Part shown: one piece after another, positions 14,502 to 22,637 of the stretch | Layout: every line of letters begins with the position of its first letter | Numbering within the stretch: position 1 is the stretch's first letter | NCBI RefSeq assembly: GCF_013870525.1 | Contig: NZ_JACBXD010000074.1 | Span: 1 to 39,798 of the forward strand | Length of the DNA: 39,798 nucleotides | Source of the DNA: Amycolatopsis pittospori | GTDB lineage: Bacteria; Actinomycetota; Actinomycetes; Mycobacteriales; Pseudonocardiaceae | Direction: 5' to 3' | The notes under the pieces: generated by a model | Told to the model about the DNA's origin: nothing | Databases searched by the model: none | Seen by the model: only the letters and a program-made list of their open reading frames with translations | Position numbers and translations under genes: made by a program

Positions 14502-16208
14502 ATGCGGCAACGACTGCCCCGTGTGCTGGCGCTTCCGGCCGCCGCGGCCCTGCTTTTGCTGACCGCGGCTCCGGCGACCGCCCAGACGATGCCGACCACG
14601 CCGATCCCCGATCCGGCCAATCCGGGTCAGCCGCCGATGTCGGCTCCGATCGGTCCGCAGCCGACCGGCCGCGCGGTGGGCGACGCGGGGGCCGCGCTCG
14701 GCGTGCTGCGGCTGCTGCCGAACGCCGTGCCGACCAGCGCGATCCTGCCCGGCGCCGGCGAGATGCTGCCGAAGCAGTCCGTGCTCGAAGCCGGGATGGG
14801 GCTTTCGAGCGCACAGGCCAACTCCGAGGCCTACCTGAGCTACGAGAAGTCGATCGCGCAGTCGTCGCCGTTCGGCCTGTCTGCCGCGGGCAACGCGCCG
14901 CAGACACCGGGCAGCCTCGTGCAGACGGCGTTGCCGGACAACCCGAAGCCGATCAGCGGCGGCCTCAACGCGCCGAAGAACCCGCTGTTCAACCTCGGTC
15001 TTCTCAACGGTGAAGCGCACGCGCGCTGGAGCCCGACGCTCGGCCCGTGCGTCGGCACGATCGCCGACTCGAGCACGTCCATCGCGAACCTCTCGCTGCT
15101 GCCGACCATCCCGAACATCCCGGGTGCCGAGCAGCTGACCCAGGCGAGCGAGCAGCTCCAGGCCGGTCTCAAGGGGCTTCCGGGTCCGCTGGCGAGCCTG
15201 GGCGGTCTGCTTTCGGGGACCAGCGCCAGCAGTGACGGCAAGGGCGCGGTGCTGAGCCTGCCGAACACGCTGTCGTCGCGTTCCGTCGTGCGGCTGGTCG
15301 ACATCCCCGGCACGAAGAACAAGGCCGTCGAATCGACGTCGACCCTGCAGGCCGCCAGCATCGAACTGCTGAAGGGCACGCCGCTGGGCCTGACGATCAA
15401 GGTCGCCAGCCAGCCGACGCTGCGCGTCACGTCGACCGGTGACAAGAAGACGTCGAAGGTCGAGTACTCCGCGCCGGTGCTGCAGATCGTGCGCGGCGAC
15501 AAGGTGCTGTTCACCCTCGACGCGAACAACCCGACCAAGGACATCCCGATCGGCATCCCGCTGCCGTCGCTCAAGCAGGTGCCGGGCTTCGAGCAGCTGA
15601 AGAACGTGCCGGTCATCGGCGGGCTCGCGGAGCTGATCAACGGTGCCACGAAGCAGCTTCCGGGCGGCGAGGCCGGCAACGGGCTCACCCTCGACCTCGG
15701 TGTGCTGAAGCTGTCGATCGCCGGGCTGAACCAGAAGTCCAGCGACATGACGTCGCCGATCAAGGGCTACCAGGTGGGCGCCTCGGCGCGACTGCTGGAC
15801 CTGCAGATCCTGCCGACCTCCGCGCTGCAGAAGGCGCTGCCGCCGGAGGCCGCGAAGAACCTGCCTTCGTCGCTGGCTCAGGTCTCGCTGGGCGAGCAGA
15901 TCGCCCGGGCTTACGCGCCGACCGGTGGTGTCGAATGCGGTACGACGTCCGCTCCGCCCGCGGGCAACAACGGTGGCTCGGCGCCGAAGGGCCCGGTCAA
16001 GAACCTGGCCTACACCAACGCCGCCTACGACACGGTGCCGATGTTCTGGACCGGGACCGCGATGCTGCTGATCGGTGTCGTCCTCGTGGCCGCGATGCCG
16101 GGACGGCGTCGGCTTTCGGTGGTTCCGGTTCGGCTGTCCTCGCCGTCTCCTTCGCCTTCGGGGAAGGACGACCCGGACTTCAAGCCTTCGCCGCGACCGC
16201 GCACCTAG
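14502..16208 (+). CDS. Secreted, C-terminally membrane-anchored protein of unknown function
   Basis: A 568-residue protein. The signal peptide is clear (MRQRLPRVLALPAAAALLLL, cleavage near ATAQ). The long extracellular region is rich in Gly, Pro, Ser and Leu with beta-like stretches (for example SIELLKGTPLGLTIKVASQ) and only two cysteines. Near the C-terminus, a membrane helix (MFWTGTAMLLIGVVLVAAMP) is followed by RRR and a Ser/Pro tail. There is no LPXTG sortase motif. GGAGG lies 8 bases before the ATG. I recognise no catalytic motif; it may be a wall-associated or adhesin-like protein. In M. tuberculosis an adenylate cyclase occupies the comparable position beside holB. Confidence 0.8.
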   Translation: MRQRLPRVLALPAAAALLLLTAAPATAQTMPTTPIPDPANPGQPPMSAPIGPQPTGRAVGDAGAALGVLRLLPNAVPTSAILPGAGEMLPKQSVLEAGMGLSSAQANSEAYLSYEKSIAQSSPFGLSAAGNAPQTPGSLVQTALPDNPKPISGGLNAPKNPLFNLGLLNGEAHARWSPTLGPCVGTIADSSTSIANLSLLPTIPNIPGAEQLTQASEQLQAGLKGLPGPLASLGGLLSGTSASSDGKGAVLSLPNTLSSRSVVRLVDIPGTKNKAVESTSTLQAASIELLKGTPLGLTIKVASQPTLRVTSTGDKKTSKVEYSAPVLQIVRGDKVLFTLDANNPTKDIPIGIPLPSLKQVPGFEQLKNVPVIGGLAELINGATKQLPGGEAGNGLTLDLGVLKLSIAGLNQKSSDMTSPIKGYQVGASARLLDLQILPTSALQKALPPEAAKNLPSSLAQVSLGEQIARAYAPTGGVECGTTSAPPAGNNGGSAPKGPVKNLAYTNAAYDTVPMFWTGTAMLLIGVVLVAAMPGRRRLSVVPVRLSSPSPSPSGKDDPDFKPSPRPRT

Positions 16209-16237
16209 ACGGGGCGAGGAGGGTGATGAACGGTCCT

Positions 16238-16375
16238 TTCACGCCTTGCCCCCGCGTGGGAGGCCCGTTCGTACCGCCCTCGGTCGCCTGATTCTCGCCT
16301 GAAGTACATGAAGGCCCCCTTACCTTTGCGCTGGACGCAGGGAAGGGGGCCTTCATGTACTCGGCAAGGCGTGAA
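16238..16375. repeat. Outer 13-bp inverted repeat enclosing hairpin e
   Basis: TTCACGCCTTGCC (16238-16250) is matched by its exact complement at 16363-16375. The pair encloses the 16303-16361 hairpin, and the flanking bases again read TGAA...GGTCCTTTCA and GTGAAGGACT. This looks like one family element nested in another. Confidence 0.55.
16303..16361. terminator. Convergent-gene hairpin, TGAA/TTCA family (copy e)
   Basis: A perfect 19-bp stem (16303-16321 with 16343-16361), with further imperfect pairing inside. It lies after the secreted-protein gene and before the convergent holB, within the 366-base gap 16209-16574. Confidence 0.75.
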
Positions 16376-16416
16376 GGACTCATTGCCACTCGCGGCCGGA
16401 CCCGAATCCACTTCAC

Positions 16417-16459
16417 TTACCCACAGCACTTATCCACAACGTCCCCAACCTGTGGACAA
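16417..16459. promoter_or_regulatory. Cluster of three DnaA boxes
   Basis: TTACCCACA (16417-16425, one mismatch) and TTATCCACA (16430-16438, the canonical E. coli box) are on the plus strand. TTGTCCACA (16451-16459, the actinobacterial consensus) is on the minus strand. All three fall within 43 bases of non-coding DNA about 115 bases from the holB stop. The cluster is too small to be a chromosomal origin; titration of DnaA or local regulation is possible. Confidence 0.6.
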
Positions 16460-16513
16460 CTCCCGTGACCAGCGCTTTCCCGCCCCCATCCCCGGTAGAC
16501 TGGACTCGGGGTC

Positions 16514-16537
16514 GCCCCCCTGGGACGGGCGGGGGGC
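16514..16537 (-). terminator. GC-rich hairpin downstream of holB
   Basis: GCCCCCC (16514-16520) pairs with GGGGGGC (16531-16537) around a 10-base loop, 38 bases beyond the holB stop. It is a plausible terminator for the MFS/kinase-holB transcript but has no U-tract. Confidence 0.45.
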
Positions 16538-16574
16538 TGGGGTAGGGCCGCTGAGGTACGACGCGTGAAGTCAG

Positions 16575-17786
16575 TCAGCCTTGGCGCAGGGTGGTGACCA
16601 TGGCTTCGACGGCGATCCGCGGTTTCACGTTCAGGTCGATGGCCTCGCGGCATTCGAGGACGGCTTCGAGGCGGCGCAGGATCGAGTCGGGTGCCCAGGC
16701 GGAGGCGGCCTGCGAGATTTCCGACGCGTGGTCGGGGTGGTTCAGGGTCGCGCCCGCCGCGCCGCTCGCGGTCACGAGGACGTCCCGGTAGAACGCGGCG
16801 AGGTCCACCAGTGCCAGGTCGAGGGTGTCCCGCTGGGTCCGGGTCGCGCGCGACTTCTGGCGCTTCTCCAGTTGCTTGACGGCGGCCTCGGCGGCTCGTT
16901 TCGCGCCCCCGACGCCCTTTCCGATGCCATCGCCGCCCATGGCGGTGCGGAGTTCGGAACGTTCGGCCTCGTCGCGGACCTTGCTCTCCTCGCCCGCGTC
17001 GGCCTCCGCCGCGCTGATCAGCTGATCGGCGCAAGTGAACACATCGGACGGACGGCGCAGGCCGAGCGGGATCCGCAGCACCGTCGCGCGCCGCTGCCGT
17101 GCGGCCTCGTCGGTGGCGAGCCGCCGCGCACGACCGACATGTCCACTGGAGACGGACGCGGCCCACCGCGCCCGCTCGGGTTCGATGCCGTCCCGTTCGA
17201 TCAGCACCTGCGCGATCGCTTCGGACGGCGGCGTCCGCAGGGTGACCAGACGGCACCGCGAGCGAATGGTCACCGAGACGTCGTCCGGGTGATCGGAAGG
17301 CGCGCACAGCAGGAAGACCGTGCGGTCCGGCGGCTCTTCGACAGCCTTCAGCAGAGCGTTCGACGCGCCTTCGGTCAGCCTGTCGGCGTCCTCGATGATC
17401 ACCACCTGCCACCTTCCGGTGGTCGGGCGGCGGGCCGCGGCCTGGACCAGCGAGCGCATTTCGGCGACGGAGATCGAGAGGCCTTCGGGTGCGACGAGTT
17501 TGACGTCGGCGTGCGTGCCGGCGAGCACGGTGCGGCAGCCGGGGCATTCCCCGCAGCCGGTGCCGGTGCTGCACTGCAACGCCGCCGCGAAGACCCTGGC
17601 GGCGGTCGAGCGACCCGATCCGGGTGGCCCGGTGACCAGCCACGCGTGGGTCATCGCCCCGGGCGCGACAGGCTGGTTCTCGATGATCCGCGCGGCCGCC
17701 ATCGACGCCGAAGAAAGCGTGCGCGCGGCGGGCTCCTGGCCGACGAGCTGCTTCCAGACACCGATCAGCACAGGGGCTTCCGTCAT
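16575..17786 (-). CDS. holB: DNA polymerase III, delta' (clamp-loader) subunit
   Basis: A 403-residue clamp-loader subunit. It shows GPPGSGRST (53-61), where the Walker lysine is Arg, as is usual for non-hydrolysing delta' subunits. The zinc-module cysteines are Cys72, 78, 81 and 84, and the sensor region is VVIIEDADRLTEGASNALLKA followed by the SRC motif (IRSRCRL). A Lys/Arg-rich segment (GVGGAKRAAEAAVKQLEKRQ) precedes the C-terminal domain. It helps load the sliding clamp at the fork. ATG 17786 overlaps the stop of the MFS/kinase gene by four bases; the longer frame upstream is antisense noise. The tmk-holB pairing is standard in Gram-positive bacteria, and Rv3644c is the counterpart. Confidence 0.92.
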   Translation of the reverse strand: MTEAPVLIGVWKQLVGQEPAARTLSSASMAAARIIENQPVAPGAMTHAWLVTGPPGSGRSTAARVFAAALQCSTGTGCGECPGCRTVLAGTHADVKLVAPEGLSISVAEMRSLVQAAARRPTTGRWQVVIIEDADRLTEGASNALLKAVEEPPDRTVFLLCAPSDHPDDVSVTIRSRCRLVTLRTPPSEAIAQVLIERDGIEPERARWAASVSSGHVGRARRLATDEAARQRRATVLRIPLGLRRPSDVFTCADQLISAAEADAGEESKVRDEAERSELRTAMGGDGIGKGVGGAKRAAEAAVKQLEKRQKSRATRTQRDTLDLALVDLAAFYRDVLVTASGAAGATLNHPDHASEISQAASAWAPDSILRRLEAVLECREAIDLNVKPRIAVEAMVTTLRQG

Positions 17787-19870
17787 CTCGCCTCGACCTT
17801 TTCCTCCGCCGGGGCCAGCCCGGCGAGCCTGCCGACGAGCACCGCGCGGACAGCGGCCCGCACCCGGTCGCTCACTTCGTCTTCGGTGCCGTCCGCGTCG
17901 ACCACGACATACCGGTCCGGGTCGGCGGCGGCCATCTCCGTGAGCAGATGCTGCACCCGCCACTGCGCGTCCAGGGACTCCGACTTCCGCATCACCGTGC
18001 CGGGATCGGCGTCGAGCAGGACGGTGATGTCGGGCCGCAGCCGGTTGGTCGCCCAGTCCGCGAGCCCTTCGAGTTCCTGGCTGTCCAGCCCGGCGACCGC
18101 GGACAGATGCGCCAGCGGCGAGTCCACGAACCGTTCCATGACGACGACGGAACCGGCGTCGAGCGCGGGCTGGATGTCCCGTTCGACGATGTCCGCGCGC
18201 ACCGCGGCGGCGGCGAGCGCCTGCGCCCGCGCACCGGTCAGCGAAGCACCGGAAAGCAGCTTCGCGAGCCGCTGGTCGTCCAGCGCCGGGTCGGCCGCCA
18301 GGACGACGGGACGCGTACCCGCGCGCAGCCACTCGGCCAGCCGCGCGGCCTGGGTCTCGGTGTTGATCGCCCTGGTGCCTTCGAGCGCGATCAGCAGCCC
18401 GTTGACGCGGCGCGGGCTGCGGCGCAGAGCGTTGCGGAGGTCGGCGAGGATCGGCTCCGCACGCCGGTCGTCCATCTGCCGGTAGGCGATGATGCCCGCG
18501 AGCAGGGCCAGGACACCGCCGCCGATCATCACCGGCCGCGTGCCGTCGATCGTGATCGTGCCGCCCCACAGGCTGAGCTCGGTCTGCTGGACCGCGCTGA
18601 TCACCACCGGGACCAGGATCGTCGAGCCGAACAGCACGATCTTCATCAGCGACTGGTAGATCGCGTTGATCCGGCCGCGGATGGCGTCCTCGATCCGCGA
18701 ACCGATGATCGTCACCCCGGTCAGGAACGCGGTCCCCGCCCAGACACCGACAGCGGCCACCGCGACCAGCGATACGGCGAGGTGCGGCGACAGCGCGACG
18801 ACGATGAGACACAGCCCGGCGGCGACGATCGAGAGGCCGAACAGCCGGTCGTGCGCGAGCCGCCGCGCGAGCTTCGGGGCCACGGCCATACCGGTGGCGA
18901 GGCCGAGGAAGACGGCGAGGACGAGGAGGTTGAACGCCGCGTCACCGGCGAGCAGGCTCGACGAGTACGGCTTGGCGGAACCGATCACCGCGCCACCGGC
19001 CGCGAAAGCGCCGAAAGCGCCGATCATCAGCCCGCGTACCAACGGCGTCGTCCGGACGAACCGGGCGCCGTCGGAGATCATCTGCCGGAAGCCGAACTTC
19101 TCCTCGTCGGCCGACTTGACCTTGGGTTTGTCCGTCGAGTGGACGTTGCGCAGCGAGAGTTCGGGGATCCGGGTGGCGATCACGATCGCGCTGGTCAGGT
19201 ACAGCAGACCGGTGATGACGACGGCGACCTTCGCGATGCCGAGCTGGGCGTCACCCTGGAAGAAGTGGAACGTGGTGTTACTACCGGTGAGCACGGCGTT
19301 CGCGCCGGCCGCGGTGATCACCGCGAGGCCGTACGTCATCACCATGCCGAGCTGGTTCGCCGTCTCGACCTGATCCGGCCGGCGCAGCAGGTTCGGCACC
19401 GCCGCGTCCTTCGACGGGATCCACATCATCGAGCAGCAGCCGACCAGGAAGTTCCCGACGAACACCCACCACGGCGTGCCGACGAAGGCGATCGACAACA
19501 GGAACCCGCACCGGCCGAGGTCGCAGAGCACCATCACCTTGCGCCGGTCGAACCGGTCGGCGAGCAGCCCGCCGAGCGGTGCGAACAGCAGTCCGGGCAG
19601 CAGCGACGTCAGCACGACGCCGACGAACGCGAAGTTCTGCGCCGCGTAGCTGTCGGTCAGCTTGGTGACGAGACCGGTCAAGGTCAGCAGGTTCAGCCAG
19701 TCCGCGACGCTGCACAGATAGGTGACGCCCCAGAGCCGGCGGAACGGCTTGATCGCCAGCACCCGCCGCACGCGGTGGATGGTGGAGGCGTCACGGTTCG
19801 TCGGTCCACCCGTGCCCGCTTCGGGCACTGACTGCACGCCCTCGCTGATACGCCCCACCCCACTAGTCAC
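17783..19870 (-). CDS. MFS transporter fused to a degenerate thymidylate kinase domain
   Basis: A 695-residue fusion. Residues about 40-465 form a 12-helix major facilitator with the loop motif GGLLADRFDRRKV. Residues about 491-690 resemble dTMP kinase, ending RPDITVLLDADPGTVMRKSE and RYVVVDADG. In Tmk the P-loop reads EGxxGxGKSTQ; here it is EGTRAINTETQ (497-507), so the phosphate-binding glycines, lysine and serine are gone. The catalytic DR(Y) is ERF (579-581). Catalysis is therefore doubtful and a separate active Tmk is expected elsewhere. MFS-Tmk fusions upstream of holB are known in Streptomyces. The GTG start has no strong ribosome-binding site. Confidence 0.85.
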   Translation of the reverse strand: MTSGVGRISEGVQSVPEAGTGGPTNRDASTIHRVRRVLAIKPFRRLWGVTYLCSVADWLNLLTLTGLVTKLTDSYAAQNFAFVGVVLTSLLPGLLFAPLGGLLADRFDRRKVMVLCDLGRCGFLLSIAFVGTPWWVFVGNFLVGCCSMMWIPSKDAAVPNLLRRPDQVETANQLGMVMTYGLAVITAAGANAVLTGSNTTFHFFQGDAQLGIAKVAVVITGLLYLTSAIVIATRIPELSLRNVHSTDKPKVKSADEEKFGFRQMISDGARFVRTTPLVRGLMIGAFGAFAAGGAVIGSAKPYSSSLLAGDAAFNLLVLAVFLGLATGMAVAPKLARRLAHDRLFGLSIVAAGLCLIVVALSPHLAVSLVAVAAVGVWAGTAFLTGVTIIGSRIEDAIRGRINAIYQSLMKIVLFGSTILVPVVISAVQQTELSLWGGTITIDGTRPVMIGGGVLALLAGIIAYRQMDDRRAEPILADLRNALRRSPRRVNGLLIALEGTRAINTETQAARLAEWLRAGTRPVVLAADPALDDQRLAKLLSGASLTGARAQALAAAAVRADIVERDIQPALDAGSVVVMERFVDSPLAHLSAVAGLDSQELEGLADWATNRLRPDITVLLDADPGTVMRKSESLDAQWRVQHLLTEMAAADPDRYVVVDADGTEDEVSDRVRAAVRAVLVGRLAGLAPAEEKVEAR

Positions 19871-19980
19871 GCGGCGCCGGACGACCCGGGTATGCGCCGA
19901 GTCCCCCGACCGTACGGCCAGGGTATCCCGATGGGTGACGTGAGGAGGGACGGGCCCGTCCGGCGCTACCGCCGGACGGG

Positions 19981-20595
19981 TTACGAGAAGATCCCCGCGA
20001 TGCTGTTGAACAGGCTGGCCAGCAACTGGATGGCGAGGATCGCGAAGACGATCATGAGCGCGACCGCGATCATCACACCGGCGGTGTTCGAGGACGGCTT
20101 ACCCAGCCTCGGAAGCTGCATGGAACGCTTCGCCCGCCGTACTTGGACCTCGTCCTCTTCATCGACGTCGACAGGCTCCTCCGGCTTCGGCCGACGAGGC
20201 TGACGTAGCAGCTGCGGCGGCCTCGAAGGCCACGTGCGCTGCTGGGGCAGGATCCCGATCGGCGTAGCGCCTTGCTCACCGACCGTGCTGACGATCTTCG
20301 AGGGCGGCAGACCGGCGGACTGCTCGGCACCCGGCGTCTGCGCCGGCTGCTCGTCCGCCAGCATGGCCGCGTTGACCATCCGGCTGACGACTTCGGGATC
20401 GTGCTGGACCGGCCCTGGGACCTTCACGTGAATCTCGTCGCCGGTACCCGACGGAGTGTTTTGCGCCGCCGGATTGGTCGTGACCAGGCCGGATAGCGGA
20501 TCGGCGAAGGTATCGCCCGGAGGATCTGCCTGTGTGCCGTCGCCTTTCGCGATTTCGGGGGCATCGAAGAAGGGGGAGTCGCCCTTCCCGCTCAT
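19981..20595 (-). CDS. Single-pass membrane protein with long acidic/proline-rich N-terminus
   Basis: A 204-residue protein. The N-terminal 165 residues look disordered and hydrophilic (Pro, Gln, Asp, Glu), ending in the acidic run VDVDEEDEV and basic RRAKRSMQLPR. One C-terminal membrane helix (about 172-196, MIAVALMIVFAILAIQLLAS) follows, so it is tail-anchored with the bulk in the cytoplasm. The ATG at 20595 has GAGG 8 bases upstream, only 13 bases after the stop of the polytopic protein, so the two are cotranscribed. The family is not recognised. It is last in the EspG-like operon. Confidence 0.75.
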   Translation of the reverse strand: MSGKGDSPFFDAPEIAKGDGTQADPPGDTFADPLSGLVTTNPAAQNTPSGTGDEIHVKVPGPVQHDPEVVSRMVNAAMLADEQPAQTPGAEQSAGLPPSKIVSTVGEQGATPIGILPQQRTWPSRPPQLLRQPRRPKPEEPVDVDEEDEVQVRRAKRSMQLPRLGKPSSNTAGVMIAVALMIVFAILAIQLLASLFNSIAGIFS

Positions 20596-20608
20596 GGTGA
20601 CCACCTCA

Positions 20609-21832
20609 CTACGGAATGTCCTCTGCTTCCAGGGTAACCACCTCGGCCCGGCGCACATCCGCCCAATGGGCCAGATAAATGTCACGCGCGGCGAGGCTGA
20701 TCTTCACATCTTCCAGCAAAGGCTCGAAGAAAGAACGCCGGTACCGAGCATCTGTCGCGGTCGAAGCGGCGAAGTACAAACCGGAGAAAACCGCAAGGAA
20801 AAGGGAGACATTGATGAGCGCGGAACTCACCGGAAGGGGGACACCCAGCAGTGTTCCCGGCTCGGACACGCGGCCGGCGAACTCCGTCACCACCTCCGGT
20901 TGAAGGATCAGCACCCCGAACACGACGAAGAAGGCGAACACGAGCGCGCCGAACGCCACGATCTGCACCGCCTGGGCGAAGAACAGCACCAGTGTGATGT
21001 TCAGCCGCTCCATCCTGGAGAGCGCCACCCGCCTCGGCAGCGGAGCGTCGTCATCGTCGAACGGCGTGCCGCGCAGGACGGCCGCCCCCGGTTCCACGGT
21101 CCAGGACTTCAGCTCGGTCATCTCGTCGGACAGCATCGAGATCAGGAACACCGCGCCGATCACCGTCAGGAACCCGACCACCAGCCACAACCGGCCGGGG
21201 CTGAGCCGTTCCACCGCCTGCCACAGCTCGGCGGTGAAGAAGCTGAACATCACCACCAGCAACAGCAGCGGCAACGCCCGCGACGCCAGCGTTCCGATCG
21301 CCCTGACCTGCGCGACCGCACTCCGCGCGGCCCAGGTCAGGATCGAGCCGACACCGATCCGCACCAACAGCGTCAGCAAGGCCAGCGCGGCCAGATTGGT
21401 GAGCATGGCGAGCCACAGCGGGTCCTCCCACGACACCAGCCCGGTGAGCCGCTCGCCGAGCGGCAGCACCAGCACCCAGAACCCGATCGTCGCGGCCATG
21501 ACGGCCAGCCGGACCCGAGTGCGGTGCAGCGCCCGGAGCAGCTTCGCCATCAGGCGGCCCGCGACCACCGGCACCACGACCACGGCGAACGTCAGCACCA
21601 GCACACCGAGGACGTAGGCGACGCCGCTTTCGCGCATTCTCGCTTCGAGCACGTCCGCGGGGACGTCGAGCAGCTTCAGCAGCCCGGCCAGCAGCAGGTC
21701 GAGCAGGCACAGAAAGACCACCCCCGGCGTCGACCGGCGCAACATGCCCGCCCCGCGCCTTCGCCGGTGGATGACCATCGGCAGCCCTCGCCGCCGGAAC
21801 CACGCGTCCGCGGCGCGCCGGTCCAGGTCCAT
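20609..21832 (-). CDS. Polytopic membrane protein of unknown function
   Basis: A 407-residue integral membrane protein with about eight hydrophobic helices (near 37-55, 71-93, 108-126, 140-160, 185-200, 214-234, 278-310 and 336-356). Cytoplasmic loops include an acidic DDDDAP around residue 260 and a basic N-terminal RRRR cluster. No transporter signature is evident. GGAGG precedes the ATG by 6 bases. It sits 34 bases after the second EspG-like gene and 13 bases before the tail-anchored protein, suggesting a membrane complex serving the EspG-like proteins, which is inference only. Confidence 0.8.
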   Translation of the reverse strand: MDLDRRAADAWFRRRGLPMVIHRRRRGAGMLRRSTPGVVFLCLLDLLLAGLLKLLDVPADVLEARMRESGVAYVLGVLVLTFAVVVVPVVAGRLMAKLLRALHRTRVRLAVMAATIGFWVLVLPLGERLTGLVSWEDPLWLAMLTNLAALALLTLLVRIGVGSILTWAARSAVAQVRAIGTLASRALPLLLLVVMFSFFTAELWQAVERLSPGRLWLVVGFLTVIGAVFLISMLSDEMTELKSWTVEPGAAVLRGTPFDDDDAPLPRRVALSRMERLNITLVLFFAQAVQIVAFGALVFAFFVVFGVLILQPEVVTEFAGRVSEPGTLLGVPLPVSSALINVSLFLAVFSGLYFAASTATDARYRRSFFEPLLEDVKISLAARDIYLAHWADVRRAEVVTLEAEDIP

Positions 21833-21866
21833 ACCCGCCCTCCCCCTCGTCCATCGCCCAAGGCGG

Positions 21867-22637
21867 CTACGTCCGGCTCAAGTCCACCGCCTCGTGCAGC
21901 CAGCCGGCCAGTGCCCGGCGGTCCATTCCACCGAACATCAGCCACCCTTCGGAAGGGGCGGCGTACAACACGAACCTCCCCAGATCGTTGTCGACGATCA
22001 CGAAGCCGTAGTCCGGATACTCGGCGTTCAGTCCGCCGAAGGCGACCAGATCGAGGATCGCCGTCCCGGTCCGCGGCCTGCTCAGCATGTCGCCGACCAG
22101 GCCGACCTCTTCCTCCTGACCGCTCAGCGGAACGCCGTGCTCGTCGATCCGGATGCGCATCGGTGCCACTTCACCGGCGGGGACATGCGGGAGCCCGCCG
22201 AAGACCCGGGCGCCCAGTTCGCCGAATTCGCTCAGGCTGAAGGTGGTCCGCCGCCCGGACCGCATCCGCCAGACGACCGCCTGCTGGCCGTCGCCGTAGC
22301 AATCGACCCGCACCGCGCGGGGCGCGGACGCGAAGACGCCGGTGAGCACGCCTCGCACCGAACCCCGCAGCATCACGCCGTGCATCTGGACCGCGGCGGG
22401 ATGGATCTCGCCGTTCTCCATCAGCCCGGCCTCTTCGAGCAGCGCCGCCTTGGCCGCGTACCGCTCGGCCTGCGCGACGAGGTCTCCCGGTTCGTCGTAG
22501 GACGGGCACAGCCGCCGGATCTCGTCGTCGGTGACCTCCGGGTCGTAGCCCAGGTACACGCTCCGGCGCTCGGGCACCGCGCGCAGCACCGGCTCGGCGG
22601 CGCGCTTCATCAGTTCCTTCACCGTCGGCTCACGCAT
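21867..22637 (-). CDS. EspG-like protein 2 (putative ESX-secretion-associated)
   Basis: A 256-residue soluble protein, clearly a paralogue of the preceding one. Shared signatures are RGVLTGVF (RGVVTGVF in the sister), RPRTGTAILDL (RPRHGTVLVDL) and VDNDLGRF (VDNDLGRY), in the same order with the same spacing. The overall length and the C-terminal beta strands ending in a GR(Y/F)-aromatic pattern resemble EspG chaperones (PF14011) of type VII secretion in Pseudonocardiales. No esx, PE/PPE or ecc gene is visible nearby, so the role is uncertain. Its ATG overlaps the sister stop by 8 bases. Confidence 0.5.
   Translation of the reverse strand: MREPTVKELMKRAAEPVLRAVPERRSVYLGYDPEVTDDEIRRLCPSYDEPGDLVAQAERYAAKAALLEEAGLMENGEIHPAAVQMHGVMLRGSVRGVLTGVFASAPRAVRVDCYGDGQQAVVWRMRSGRRTTFSLSEFGELGARVFGGLPHVPAGEVAPMRIRIDEHGVPLSGQEEEVGLVGDMLSRPRTGTAILDLVAFGGLNAEYPDYGFVIVDNDLGRFVLYAAPSEGWLMFGGMDRRALAGWLHEAVDLSRT

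Noticed and set aside
16453..16501. TGGACA ... TAGACT as a possible plus-strand promoter antisense to holB
   Set aside because: The spacer is 37 bases, far too long, and the bases overlap a DnaA box.
17948..19831. 627-codon frame opposite the MFS/kinase gene
   Set aside because: Antisense shadow with no ribosome-binding site and no recognisable fold.
20456..22240. 594-codon frame opposite the membrane protein genes
   Set aside because: His/Gln/Arg-rich antisense shadow, internally inconsistent with the strongly membrane-like minus strand.
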